Of a DNA stretch of 64,000 nucleotides, positions 51,120 through 62,017 are shown one piece after another. The DNA comes from Mycolicibacterium aromaticivorans JS19b1 = JCM 16368. GTDB lineage: Bacteria; Actinomycetota; Actinomycetes; Mycobacteriales; Mycobacteriaceae. The notes beneath the pieces were generated by a model. That model ran no database searches, was not told the origin of the DNA, and worked only from the letters and a program-made list of their open reading frames with translations. Each line of letters starts with the position of its first letter. Position 1 is the first letter of the stretch. The stretch is taken from assembly GCF_000559085.1 (NCBI RefSeq), contig NZ_JALN02000001.1, positions 868,001-932,000 on the forward strand. Reading direction: 5' to 3'. A program made the position numbers and the translations under genes.

Positions 51120-52397
51120 CTACACGCGAGCGAAATCGGTTTTGCCGCGCTCGAATTCGGCCAGCATGTCGGCGGTCAGGGTGGGCCTGACCTCGCCGAT
51201 CGCAAACAGGTAGTCCTCGGTGGTGGCCGGCTGACCGAGGCCGTGGCGCATCTCGCGCTCGAAGGCGGCCTGCGAGCCCTTGCGCGCGGCGAACTCGATG
51301 TCGGCCGGGGTGAAGAACTCTGAGGCGCCGACCAGACCGTCGACGTCGACATGAACCAGCGCCTTGCCGAGGTAGCGCTGCCACACCGCCCGGCGGGCCG
51401 GCTGATCGGGCGGACCGACGGGGATGACGTAGTCGAAACGGCCGGGCCGCAGAAACGCCGAGTCCAGGGAGTGGACGGCGTTGGTGGCGCACACCAGAAG
51501 CCGGTTGTCCTTCTGCCGGAAAGCCGGGATCAGCTTCAGCAGTTCGTTGGTGACGCCCAACTCGGCGGTGCTCGCGCCGGAGCGTGCGGTCGCGATCTCC
51601 TCCACCTCGTCGATGAACAACACCAGTTCGTCGAGTTCAGCCAGTTCGGCGAACGCCTCCCGCAGCGAGGCCGCCAGCCCACCGTTGCCGGTGGCTGCCA
51701 GTCGCGACGGGAAGAGTTCCACGAACGGCCATCCGAGCCGCGACGAGATCGCCTTCGCGAAGCTCGTCTTCCCGGTTCCGGGCGGTCCGAACAGGATCAC
51801 CGCTTTCGGCGGCTGCACCCCGTAACGCTCAGCGACGTCCGGGTGCGCCAGCGGGTCGACGATGCGACGCTCGATGATCTGCTTCTCCTGCTCCATGCCG
51901 GCCATCTCGTCAAACAGGCCGGGCGGCAGGAACTGACCGCCGAGTTCGTCGAGTAGATTCGCCTGGTCCAGGCCCAGATGCTCGACCATCTCGAAATAGA
52001 CCAAACCCTCCCGGCGGGCGTAGCCGGAGTTCTCCATCGCCGCCGCGCCGGTGGCCCCGTCGGGCAACACCGCGCAGATGCGTCGCACCCCCTGCGCACG
52101 CAGCCGTCGCTCCAGGTCACTGAGCAGAGCGCTGCCGATGCCGCGGTAGCGCCACCGCGAGCCGAGCGCGACCAGCAGAATCCAGGCCCGTTCGCCCTGG
52201 GTTTGCGCCACGGCCATGGCGACCACCTCGTCGCCCACTTCGGCGACCACGGCAGGCTGCCCGGAACGCGCGGCGGCCATCACCTCGGCAACGGTGAACA
52301 CCGGCTCACCCGACCCGGGCGCACGGCTCTGATCCCACACCTGGATCGCTTGGTCGATGTCGTCGTCGCGGTAGTCGCGCAAACGCCATGGCGGCAT
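51120..52397 (-). CDS. GNAT acetyltransferase fused to an AAA+ ATPase
   Basis: A 425-residue protein from ATG 52397 with GAGGAGG eight bases upstream. Residues about 1-150 form a GNAT domain ('ILLVALGSRWRYRGIGSALL', acetyl-CoA loop RxxGxG/A). Residues about 175-420 form a Cdc48/FtsH-like AAA+ domain: Walker A 'ILFGPPGTGKTSFAKAISS', Walker B 'ELVLFIDEVEEIATA', sensor 1 'LLVCATNAVHSLD' and 'FLRPGRFDYVI'. The fusion suggests regulated acetylation or remodelling of a protein complex. Target unknown. Confidence 0.85.
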   Translation of the reverse strand: MPPWRLRDYRDDDIDQAIQVWDQSRAPGSGEPVFTVAEVMAAARSGQPAVVAEVGDEVVAMAVAQTQGERAWILLVALGSRWRYRGIGSALLSDLERRLRAQGVRRICAVLPDGATGAAAMENSGYARREGLVYFEMVEHLGLDQANLLDELGGQFLPPGLFDEMAGMEQEKQIIERRIVDPLAHPDVAERYGVQPPKAVILFGPPGTGKTSFAKAISSRLGWPFVELFPSRLAATGNGGLAASLREAFAELAELDELVLFIDEVEEIATARSGASTAELGVTNELLKLIPAFRQKDNRLLVCATNAVHSLDSAFLRPGRFDYVIPVGPPDQPARRAVWQRYLGKALVHVDVDGLVGASEFFTPADIEFAARKGSQAAFEREMRHGLGQPATTEDYLFAIGEVRPTLTADMLAEFERGKTDFARV

Positions 52398-52592
52398 GGC
52401 CCACCTCCTCGGTTGCGATAGAGGGTGACGGCAGAAGCCGCGAGGGGCATCCCCCAAGCGGGTGGTTTCGGGATGGGACCGACTGGTCGCAGACCCGCCG
52501 AAATCCGCCCCAATCGGAGACCCGCCGAACCTGTGAATGAAAGGATCACCGCACGGCCCGACACTGCACATCTGGCGCAAGGGAGAAACACT

Positions 52593-54886
<2,294 letters not shown>

Positions 54887-54887
<1 letters not shown>

Positions 54888-55024
54888 TGGGCGATAGTCA
54901 CTACCGCCGCTACGTCGAGCATCACGCCCGCACCCACCCGGGTGAGCCGGTTCTGAGCGAGGCGCAGTACTGGCGCAAGCGGCACAGCGACGCTGACGCC
55001 AACCCGAGCGCCCGCTGCTGCTAA
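54887..55024 (+). CDS. YbdD/YjiX-family small protein
   Basis: A 45-residue protein, ATG 54887 overlapping the cstA stop. It begins MGDSHYRRYVEHHARTHPGE and ends in 'ARCC'; 'YVEHHARTHPGEPVLSEAQY' is the YbdD/YjiX core, including the HP-G-EP motif. These short proteins accompany CstA-type transporters and are needed for uptake. It overlaps the convergent kinase gene by four bases. Confidence 0.85.
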
Positions 55025-55641
55025 CAGCCGTCGACGACGAGATCGCAACGCGGCCTTGCGGTCGCGATCAGCCGGGCGTTCGGTTCGTCCACGGCGTCCA
55101 CCCAGTCCGCCGCGGCCTCCGGGGCGCGACCGCCCTCGACGTGCCGCCGGACCAACCGCACCCGCCGCTGCCGCGCCGGGCAGTCCACGTAGTACAGCCG
55201 GTTCAGCAGCGGCCGCACCTGCGCCCATGCCCCGTCGGGCAAACCCAGATAGTTGCCTTCGGTGAACACCAGCCGACTGGTCGCGGGCACCACATGACCC
55301 GCGGCCACCGGTTCGTCGAGGCGACGCTCGAAGGCAGGCACATAGACATCTTCACGGCCGTACTCCTCGACGATGCGACGCAGGACGGCAAGATAACCGG
55401 CGGCGTCGAACGTGTCGGGCGCGCCTTTGCGGTCACGTCGACCCAACTCCTCGAGCACGGCATTGGACAGATGAAAGCCGTCCATCGGGACGTAGGACGC
55501 GCCGTCGAAACGGCCCAAGAGCGCTTGCGCCACCGTCGACTTCCCGGCGCCCGGCGGCCCGGTGATGCCCACCAGAACCCGGCCCGGCGCCGTGTCGAGC
55601 GGCCCGGCGACGTCGGCGGTGAGTATTTCAATGGCGGACAC
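55021..55641 (-). CDS. Nucleoside/sugar kinase of the PRK-uridine kinase family
   Basis: A 206-residue P-loop kinase: Walker A 'GITGPPGAGKSTVAQALL', then 'YVPMDGFHLSNAVLEELGRR' with the substrate-binding DGFH and 'KGAPDTFDAAGYLAVLRR'. 'LVFTEGNYLGLPDGAW' is the Walker B region. It resembles fructose/pantothenate/uridine-kinase-like enzymes (YggC/FrcK group). The sequence does not settle the substrate. Confidence 0.82.
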   Translation of the reverse strand: MSAIEILTADVAGPLDTAPGRVLVGITGPPGAGKSTVAQALLGRFDGASYVPMDGFHLSNAVLEELGRRDRKGAPDTFDAAGYLAVLRRIVEEYGREDVYVPAFERRLDEPVAAGHVVPATSRLVFTEGNYLGLPDGAWAQVRPLLNRLYYVDCPARQRRVRLVRRHVEGGRAPEAAADWVDAVDEPNARLIATARPRCDLVVDGC

Positions 55642-55673
55642 GATGGACTGAAACCTACCGTGAACAGACGAAA

Positions 55674-55744
55674 GGCCCGGTCCCTTGTCCAGGGACCGAG
55701 CCTCTCAGTGTCACGTGTGGGGGGACGCCCGGCGGCGTCCTCCC
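55674..55744. repeat. Two tandem stem-loops upstream of the acyl-CoA dehydrogenase operon
   Basis: GGCCCGGTCCCT (55674-55685) pairs with AGGGACCGAGCC (55691-55702) at 11 of 12 positions around TGTCC. A second stem pairs GGGGACGCC (55721-55729) with GGCGTCCTC (55734-55742). They lie 130-200 bp ahead of the dehydrogenase start and 33 bp beyond the divergent kinase start. A structured leader RNA or a terminator pair is possible. Confidence 0.5.
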
Positions 55745-55874
55745 GACCTGTTCCCCGGGGTGGGGCACCTCAAACCCGAGAGCGCAGAATGAGTGACACC
55801 CAGCGCAAGCCCGCCACCGACGACGGGCTACCGTTACTTCTGAGAACGGCCGTGTGCAGATGGAGGAACAGCTG

Positions 55875-57107
55875 ATGGACCTGTCGTGGTCGGCGAAAGA
55901 TCTTGAGTTCCAAGACGAGGTGCGGGCGTTCCTCGACGAGAAGCTCACCCCTGAACTGCGGCAGGCCGGCCGGCTGATGACCAGCGTCTACGCCGACCAC
56001 GAGGCCAGCATGGCCTGGCAAGCGATCCTCCACGAGCGGGGCTGGGCCGCTCCGGCGTGGCCGGTCGAACACGGCGGCTGCGACTGGACCCTGACCCAGC
56101 ACTACATCTTCAGCCGCGAGTCGACTCTCGCCGGGGCTCCGGCGCTGTCGCCGATGGGGATCTCGATGGTCGCGCACGCCATCATCGCCTACGGCACGCC
56201 TGAGCAGAAGGACTACTTCCTCCCCCGCATCCTCACCGGCGAGGTCTTCTTCTGCCAGGGCTATTCCGAACCCGAGGCCGGCTCGGACCTGGCGTCGCTG
56301 TCGATGTCGGCGGTGCGGGACGGCGATGACCTGGTCTGCACGGGCAGCAAGATCTGGACCACCCATGCCGGCGAGGCCAACTGGATTTTCGCCCTCGTTC
56401 GCACCTCTCGTACGGGCCGCAAGCAGCAGGGCATCACCTTCGTGCTCATCGACATGAGCACTCCGGGCATCGAGATCCGGCCGCTGGTGATGACCTCCGG
56501 CGAGCAGGTACAGAACCAGCTCTTCTTCGACGGGGTGCGGGTGCCTACATCGAACGTGATCGGCCAGATCGACGACGGCTGGACGGTGGCCAAGTATCTG
56601 CTCGAGTTCGAACGCGGCGGCGGCGCGACGGCACCGGGGCTGCAGGCGATGGCCCGGGCCATCGCCACGGCGGCGACCGAGCAGCCCGGGCCCGACGGCG
56701 GCCGGCTGATCGACAACCCGGCATTCGCCGCCAAGCTCGCCGATGTCGGGATCCGCGCGGAGGTACTCGAGATCCTCGAATTCCGGGTCCTGACAACGGT
56801 CGCCGAAGGCGGCCACCCGGGCGCGGCGTCGTCGATGCTGAAGATCCTGTCCACCGAACTCTCGCAGGCGATCACCGAGCTGGCGATGGAAGCGGCCGGC
56901 CCGCACGGCCGGGCATACCAGCCGCACGCCACCAAGCCGGGCGGTCCGGTCGCCGACTTCGAGCCTCCATCAGACGGTTACGTCAGCGGCCAGCCGTGGC
57001 AGGCGGTGGCGCCGCTGCGGTACTTCAACGACCGGGCCGGCTCGATCTACGCGGGCAGCAACGAAATTCAGCGCAATATTCTGGCCAAAGCGACCCTGGG
57101 GCTGTAA
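55875..57107 (+). CDS. Acyl-CoA dehydrogenase (large subunit type)
   Basis: A 410-residue enzyme from ATG 55875, chosen because GGAGGA lies eight bases before it. FAD and substrate blocks: 'CQGYSEPEAGSDLASLSMSA', 'TGSKIWTTHAGEANWIFALV', 'DRAGSIYAGSNEIQRNILAK'. It is followed with a TAATG overlap by a second dehydrogenase, so the two probably form an alpha2beta2 ACAD heteromer as in steroid side-chain catabolism. Substrate unknown. Confidence 0.88.
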   Translation: MDLSWSAKDLEFQDEVRAFLDEKLTPELRQAGRLMTSVYADHEASMAWQAILHERGWAAPAWPVEHGGCDWTLTQHYIFSRESTLAGAPALSPMGISMVAHAIIAYGTPEQKDYFLPRILTGEVFFCQGYSEPEAGSDLASLSMSAVRDGDDLVCTGSKIWTTHAGEANWIFALVRTSRTGRKQQGITFVLIDMSTPGIEIRPLVMTSGEQVQNQLFFDGVRVPTSNVIGQIDDGWTVAKYLLEFERGGGATAPGLQAMARAIATAATEQPGPDGGRLIDNPAFAAKLADVGIRAEVLEILEFRVLTTVAEGGHPGAASSMLKILSTELSQAITELAMEAAGPHGRAYQPHATKPGGPVADFEPPSDGYVSGQPWQAVAPLRYFNDRAGSIYAGSNEIQRNILAKATLGL

Positions 57108-58243
57108 TGGACTTCAACCTGAACAAAGAACAAGAGCTCCTGCGCGACGGCCTTGGCAAGTTCCTGGCCACCCGCTACGACCTCGAGAAGAGCCGCACCG
57201 CGGCCAAGATCGGACCAGGCTGGCAGCCCGAGATCTGGCGTGCTCTGGCAGACGACCTCGGCATCCTCGGCGCCGCCTTCCCGGAGTCGGTCGGCGGGAT
57301 CGGCGGCGGCCCCGTCGAAATCATGGTGATCGCCGAGGAACTCGGCCGCGCACTGGTGATCGAGCCTTTCATCGACACCGTCGTGGTCGCCGGTGGCCTG
57401 CTGCAGCGCGCCGACCACCCCTCCGCTGCCGCGCTGTTGGAGCGCATCGCCGACGGCAGCGCGATCGTCGTCCTGGCCGGCACCGAGCCGGACAACGGTG
57501 ACCACGCGGTGTCCACCACCGCGGTCCGCGCCGACGACGAGTGGGTCATCACCGGCAACAAGATCGTCGTCACCGCCGCACCGCTGGCCACCCATCTGCT
57601 GATCACCGCACGAACCTCAGGTGAACCCGCTGACCCGCATGGGGTTTCATTATTTCTCACCGAATTCGACCCCGCCGGCCCGCCGCCCGGAGTCGAGGTG
57701 CACGGCTACCGCACCATCGACGACCGGCGCGGAGCCGACATCACCTTCGACGGCCTGCGCCTGCCCGTTGACGCGCTGCTCACCGAGGACGCGGCCGGTT
57801 CGCTGGCCCGCGCTCGTGACGAAGGTGCGGCGGCGGTGTGCGCAGAGGCGGTCGGCAGCATGCGAAAAGTGTTGTCCGACACGGTCGAGTACTGCAAGCA
57901 ACGCCAGCAGTTCGGTCAGCCGATCGGCACGTTCCAGGTTCTGCAACATCGCATGGTCGACATGTACATGGAGCTCGAGCAGTCCGTCGCCGCGGTCTAC
58001 CTCGCGGTGCTGAACCTCGAGGCCGAGCCGAAGGTTCGGGCCCGGGCGGTCTCGGCGGCCAAAGCGACCATCGGGCGAGCCGCGCGGTTCATCGGCCAGA
58101 ACGCCGTCCAACTCCACGGCGGCATGGGGATGACCGAGGAATTGGCGATCGGCCACTACTTCAAGCGACTCACCGCGCTGCAATACGAGTTCGGCTCCAC
58201 CGACGAGCACCGCGCTCGGTACACGAAACTGACTCGCCCTTAG
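57107..58243 (+). CDS. Acyl-CoA dehydrogenase (small partner subunit)
   Basis: A 378-residue protein from ATG 57107, overlapping the upstream stop. 'QELLRDGLGKFLATRYDLEK', 'TVEYCKQRQQFGQPIGTFQV', 'QLHGGMGMTEELAIGHYFKR' fit the ACAD fold. One subunit of such pairs usually carries the catalytic acid while the other supports FAD binding. Translationally coupled to its partner. Confidence 0.88.
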   Translation: MDFNLNKEQELLRDGLGKFLATRYDLEKSRTAAKIGPGWQPEIWRALADDLGILGAAFPESVGGIGGGPVEIMVIAEELGRALVIEPFIDTVVVAGGLLQRADHPSAAALLERIADGSAIVVLAGTEPDNGDHAVSTTAVRADDEWVITGNKIVVTAAPLATHLLITARTSGEPADPHGVSLFLTEFDPAGPPPGVEVHGYRTIDDRRGADITFDGLRLPVDALLTEDAAGSLARARDEGAAAVCAEAVGSMRKVLSDTVEYCKQRQQFGQPIGTFQVLQHRMVDMYMELEQSVAAVYLAVLNLEAEPKVRARAVSAAKATIGRAARFIGQNAVQLHGGMGMTEELAIGHYFKRLTALQYEFGSTDEHRARYTKLTRP

Positions 58244-59079
58244 GCGTTTTGGGCGGCCACCCGGGCCCGTTCCCGCATCGAGGCGATCACGCCGCCGTCG
58301 TTGAGGATGTCGGTTCCGGTCAGATAGGTGGCCCGGTCGCTCGCGCAGAACGCGAACAGTTCGGCCATCTCCTCGGCCTTCCCCCAACGGGGCACCGCGG
58401 CGTTGGCGACCATCGCGCCGGCACCGGCGTCGGCTTCCAACAGACCCATCTCGGTGTCCACCGATCCCGGCGACACCGAGACGATGCGTAAGCCGCGGGC
58501 GTTGAACCGCTCGGCCTGTGCGGAGCTGTACCACCTGACGAAGGTCTTGCTCACGCTGTAGGCCAGCCCGGAGCGCATCTCCTCCCCCGCGATGTCGCAC
58601 GCCGCCAGCATCTCGGTGAGAAACCGGGGTTCATCGGTGAAGGCCAGATCGAAATGCTGGGCGGGGACGAGTTCGTCGGGAAGCATGTGCGACGCCATCG
58701 ACGCCACGTTGACGATCGCCGATCCCTCACCGGCCGTGGCGAAGAATGCCTCGTTGACCCTGAGGGTGCCGATGGCGTTGGTGGTCATGACGTAGTCCGC
58801 GTCGCCCATACTCGGGCTGACACCCGCGGCGTGGATCACCGACGCGATCGGCCCGATACCGGCCGCGGCCTCGAACAGGCGCGCGACGGCGTCGCGGTCG
58901 GTGACATCGCAGTGAACCGGTGTCGCCGAGATGCCCAGGCTCTCCAGCTCGGCGACCGCGCCGTCGAGCCGGTCCTGCCGGATGTCGCAGAGCACCACCG
59001 TGTGGTCCTGGCCGACGATCTTGGCGGTGGCCCGGCCCATGCCGCCCGCACCCCCGGTGATTACCGAAACCCGTGTCAT
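58240..59079 (-). CDS. Short-chain dehydrogenase/reductase
   Basis: A 279-residue SDR: 'VITGGAGGMGRATAKIVGQD', 'IHAAGVSPSMGD', catalytic S in 'AIVNVASMASHMLP' and YxxxK in 'YSVSKTFVRWYSSAQAERF'. A long insert precedes the Tyr, typical of hydroxysteroid dehydrogenase-like SDRs. It converges on the ACAD pair with a four-base overlap. Confidence 0.88.
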   Translation of the reverse strand: MTRVSVITGGAGGMGRATAKIVGQDHTVVLCDIRQDRLDGAVAELESLGISATPVHCDVTDRDAVARLFEAAAGIGPIASVIHAAGVSPSMGDADYVMTTNAIGTLRVNEAFFATAGEGSAIVNVASMASHMLPDELVPAQHFDLAFTDEPRFLTEMLAACDIAGEEMRSGLAYSVSKTFVRWYSSAQAERFNARGLRIVSVSPGSVDTEMGLLEADAGAGAMVANAAVPRWGKAEEMAELFAFCASDRATYLTGTDILNDGGVIASMRERARVAAQNA

Positions 59080-59199
59080 GACCGGACGATATCCGGCCGG
59101 CGCGCACGGGCGGGCAGCAGGGCAGGAAGTGCGTCAGAAACAGGTAATCGACTTTCACCTGTCGGGCGGGTATGCCTGCAATAGAACAAGGAGGCGCTC

Positions 59200-59832
59200 A
59201 TGTTGAAGACTGTTACTGGAGCGGTGGTGCAAGTCGCCGAAGGCGTGGGCAACATCGTGGGGATTCGGGTGGGCACCGAGGAGCCGGCCTTCACCGTCGA
59301 GCGGGTGGTCGACGGTGTCGAGATTCGCCGGTACGGGCCCCGCGTCGCGGCCGAGACGGCGATCGATGCCGATGAGGAGTCGGCCCGCAGTCAGGGTTTT
59401 CGGTTGCTGGCGCGCTACATCTTCGGCGGCAATTCCGGCAGCGCCAAGATCGCGATGACCGCGCCGGTGGCCCAACAGCCCAGCGAGAAGATCGCGATGA
59501 CCGCGCCGGTCGCGACGCAACGCAACGCCTCTGGCGAGTGGGTCATCCGCTTCTTCATGCCGTCGAAGTACACCCTGGAGACCTTGCCCACCCCGAACGA
59601 CGACCGCGTGCAGCTCGTGGTGGTTCCCCCCGAGACCGTGGCGGTGCTGCGGTTCAACGGCAGCATCGGCCCGGACGCGGTCGCCGAGCGCACCAGCCAG
59701 CTCATGAAAGCCTTGCACCGCAACGACATCGAACCCACAGGTGAACCCCTGGCCTGGTTCTACGATCCGCCGTGGACGCTGCCGTGCCGACGCCGCAACG
59801 AGGTGGTGGTCGGTGTCGCCGACAGTGCGTGA
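59200..59832 (+). CDS. SOUL-family heme-binding protein
   Basis: A 210-residue protein with the SOUL/HBP pattern 'VVDGVEIRRYGPRVAAETAI', the repeated 'KIAMTAPV' motif at about residues 88-110, and 'FFMPSKYTLETLPTPNDDRV'. ATG 59200 has AGGAGG at good distance. Mycobacterial SOUL proteins bind heme or related porphyrins in the cytoplasm or envelope. No signal peptide is seen. Confidence 0.9.
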   Translation: MLKTVTGAVVQVAEGVGNIVGIRVGTEEPAFTVERVVDGVEIRRYGPRVAAETAIDADEESARSQGFRLLARYIFGGNSGSAKIAMTAPVAQQPSEKIAMTAPVATQRNASGEWVIRFFMPSKYTLETLPTPNDDRVQLVVVPPETVAVLRFNGSIGPDAVAERTSQLMKALHRNDIEPTGEPLAWFYDPPWTLPCRRRNEVVVGVADSA

Positions 59833-59855
59833 TGGGCTGAGGCCGTCGGGAGGTA

Positions 59856-60347
59856 CTAACTCGCCGGCGCACCCGCGTCAGCCGCGGGCGGCGCGGCTGA
59901 TGTTCCGACCGGTCCACTCGGAGTCGACGACATGCCGGGCGGCGGCGCCGCGTTGGCGTCGAGCGGTCGTTGGGTGAGTAGCAGCAATGCGTCGCTGCCC
60001 GACACCTCTTGAGTGCGCATCGCATGCAGTAGGTCCCGCAGGTAGCTCAATCGGCCTTGCGGCGCGGTGTCGGTGCCGGTGGTGGTCGTGCCCGGCGGCG
60101 GGTTGTCCGGGCTGGACAGATGCTGGACCGGCGCCGGCGCCGCCGCCGGCGCGGGGACCGATTCGTCTGCCGGCGGGGCGCTGGTGTCGGCGGCGGCGGT
60201 CGTCGGTACGACAGGATCAGCGGGAGCGGCCGGGTCGGCGCCGGCCATGGGGGCCGACAGAATGGCCGCGGACACGCCCAGCGCGCCGATCCCCAGACAG
60301 GCGCTACGGACCCAGAGATGTGCGTTCGTCATGCGCTTCACCGTCAT
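59856..60347 (-). CDS. Secreted Pro/Ala-rich protein
   Basis: About 163 residues. A signal peptide follows the start: 'SACLGIGALGVSAAILSAPM' then AGADP. The mature part is Pro/Ala/Thr-rich and disordered, with one short conserved-looking helix 'LSYLRDLLHAMRTQEVSGSD'. GGAGG lies two bases before ATG 60347; GTG 60341 or ATG 60332 are other possible starts. No enzymatic domain. Likely an exported cell-wall protein of unknown role. Confidence 0.65.
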   Translation of the reverse strand: MTVKRMTNAHLWVRSACLGIGALGVSAAILSAPMAGADPAAPADPVVPTTAAADTSAPPADESVPAPAAAPAPVQHLSSPDNPPPGTTTTGTDTAPQGRLSYLRDLLHAMRTQEVSGSDALLLLTQRPLDANAAPPPGMSSTPSGPVGTSAAPPAADAGAPAS

Positions 60348-60646
60348 ATCCTCCGCGGCTCGCAGGGCGGCGTCCCGATGCCCGTGAACGCCCTGTACCG
60401 GTGTTGTCGGACCAGAACGCATTTTGTTACATCCGTCACTTGTGTCACCAGAGCCCCAGAAAACCTCAGTTGTTCACGCACACCAGGAGGTCGCTTGAAA
60501 ACGGACCGGTGGACGGTGTAGAAAAAAATGCCCGCAGAACCTGGGACGGCGATGGGTTCTGCCTACATGGCACTCGTCGGCGTCCGGGCTCCTGCGGAAA
60601 ATCGTGAAGGGCGACAACCGAACGGGTTGCCGGGCGAGGGGTGTCA

Positions 60647-61336
60647 ATGGTTGCGGATCAGGATCCGGCAACGGAGAGCGACGACGGCCTGGCCGGCGTC
60701 GGTCCGCAGCAGGTCGGACAGTTTCGGTTCTACTTCGCCGACGAGCGATGGGAATGGTCGGACGAGGTGCAGATCATGCACGGCTACGAGCCGGGCACCG
60801 TCTCGCCCACCACCGAGCTGGTGCTGTCGCACAAGCACCCGGACGACTACCAACAGGTGGCAACCACTCTGGACGACGTCCGACGGCACCACCAGGCCTT
60901 CAGCACCCGGCATCGGATCGTCGACACCGCCGGCCAGATCCATCACGTGATCGTGGTGGCCGACAAGCTCCTCGACGACAGCGGCGAGGTAGTCGGCACC
61001 GAGGGCTTCTACGTCGACGTCACGCCCACGGAAGACCGTAACCAGAAGCAGTTCAGCGAGGCGATCGCCGAGATCGCCGAGAACCGGGCGACCATCGAGC
61101 AGGCCAAGGGCATGCTGATGGTTGTGTACGGCATCGAGTCCGAGGCGGCGTTCGACCTGCTGCGCTGGCGGTCCCAGGAGGCCAACATCAAACTACGGCT
61201 CTTGGCCGAGCAGGTGGTCACCGACTTCGTCGCCCTCTCCCAGTCGGACAGTTCACCGTCGCGGGCGGCCTACGACAACCTGTTACTCACCGCCGACCGG
61301 CGGCTGGAGAGTCCGCCGCAGACTCAATCGTCCTGA
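60647..61336 (+). CDS. PAS-ANTAR RNA-binding antiterminator
   Basis: About 229 residues. A PAS domain (about 25-135: 'WEWSDEVQIMHGYEPGTVSP', 'FSTRHRIVDTAGQIHHVIVV') is followed by an ANTAR domain ('AEIAENRATIEQAKGMLMVV', 'FDLLRWRSQEANIKLRLLAE'). ANTAR proteins bind tandem RNA hairpins to prevent termination; the PAS input is unknown. The start may be GTG 60641 or ATG 60647. Confidence 0.88.
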   Translation: MVADQDPATESDDGLAGVGPQQVGQFRFYFADERWEWSDEVQIMHGYEPGTVSPTTELVLSHKHPDDYQQVATTLDDVRRHHQAFSTRHRIVDTAGQIHHVIVVADKLLDDSGEVVGTEGFYVDVTPTEDRNQKQFSEAIAEIAENRATIEQAKGMLMVVYGIESEAAFDLLRWRSQEANIKLRLLAEQVVTDFVALSQSDSSPSRAAYDNLLLTADRRLESPPQTQSS

Positions 61337-61337
61337 C

Positions 61338-62006
61338 ATGAGGGCGATTCGGGCGCTGCCGATTCTCGCAGCGGTAGCGATGGTCGGCATCGGGGCGGCG
61401 ACCCCGGCCGGTGCCGCACCCGGCGCCGAGGTTCCGCCGGTGAGCCCGCAGGCCGTGGCGGCCGGCTTAATCGATGTGCGCACCGTGGTGCCTGACACGG
61501 TCGTCGATCTGCGCTACGCGACGCCGAACAACTTTGTCGGGGTGCCGCTCTACCCCGCTGACGCGCGGTGCCTGGTGCACAACTCGATGGCGCCGGGGCT
61601 GGCCAAGGCCGCCGACGATCTCCGAGCCCAAGGAGATGTGCTGGTGTTCTGGGATTGCTACCGCCCGCACGACATCCAGGTCCGGATGTTCGAGGCGGTG
61701 CCCAATCCGGCGTGGGTGGCCAAACCTGGTCCATATGCACGCAGCCACGAGGCGGGACGTTCCGTCGACGTGACGATCGCCGAGCGCGGCCGGCTCGTCG
61801 ACATGGGCACCGACTTCGACGACTTCTCCGCCCGCGCGCAGGCATACGCCACCGACGGGGTCAGCGCAGTGGCTCAAGCGAACCGCGCCCGGCTGCGTGC
61901 CGCGATGGCCGACGGCGGCCTGGCGGTCTATTCCGGTGAGTGGTGGCATTTCGACGGCCCCGGCGCCGGGGTTCAGCGCCCGATCCTCGACGTACCGGTC
62001 AACTAG
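61338..62006 (+). CDS. Secreted D-alanyl-D-alanine dipeptidase (VanX/M15D family)
   Basis: A 222-residue protein starting with a signal peptide ('LPILAAVAMVGIGAATPAGA'). Zinc ligands are in 'YARSHEAGRSVDVTIAERG' (SxHxxGxxxD) and 'YSGEWWHFDGPG' (ExxH). 'DLRYATPNNFVGVPLY' is the usual first block. It cleaves D-Ala-D-Ala released from peptidoglycan and recycles D-alanine. It starts one base after the ANTAR gene stop. By itself it does not imply glycopeptide resistance. Confidence 0.9.
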   Translation: MRAIRALPILAAVAMVGIGAATPAGAAPGAEVPPVSPQAVAAGLIDVRTVVPDTVVDLRYATPNNFVGVPLYPADARCLVHNSMAPGLAKAADDLRAQGDVLVFWDCYRPHDIQVRMFEAVPNPAWVAKPGPYARSHEAGRSVDVTIAERGRLVDMGTDFDDFSARAQAYATDGVSAVAQANRARLRAAMADGGLAVYSGEWWHFDGPGAGVQRPILDVPVN

Positions 62007-62017
62007 CGCGCCGCCGG

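Noticed and set aside
61338..62006. Vancomycin resistance gene
   Set aside because: VanX-like dipeptidases are common in mycobacteria and no VanA/VanH partner is present; it is more likely peptidoglycan recycling.
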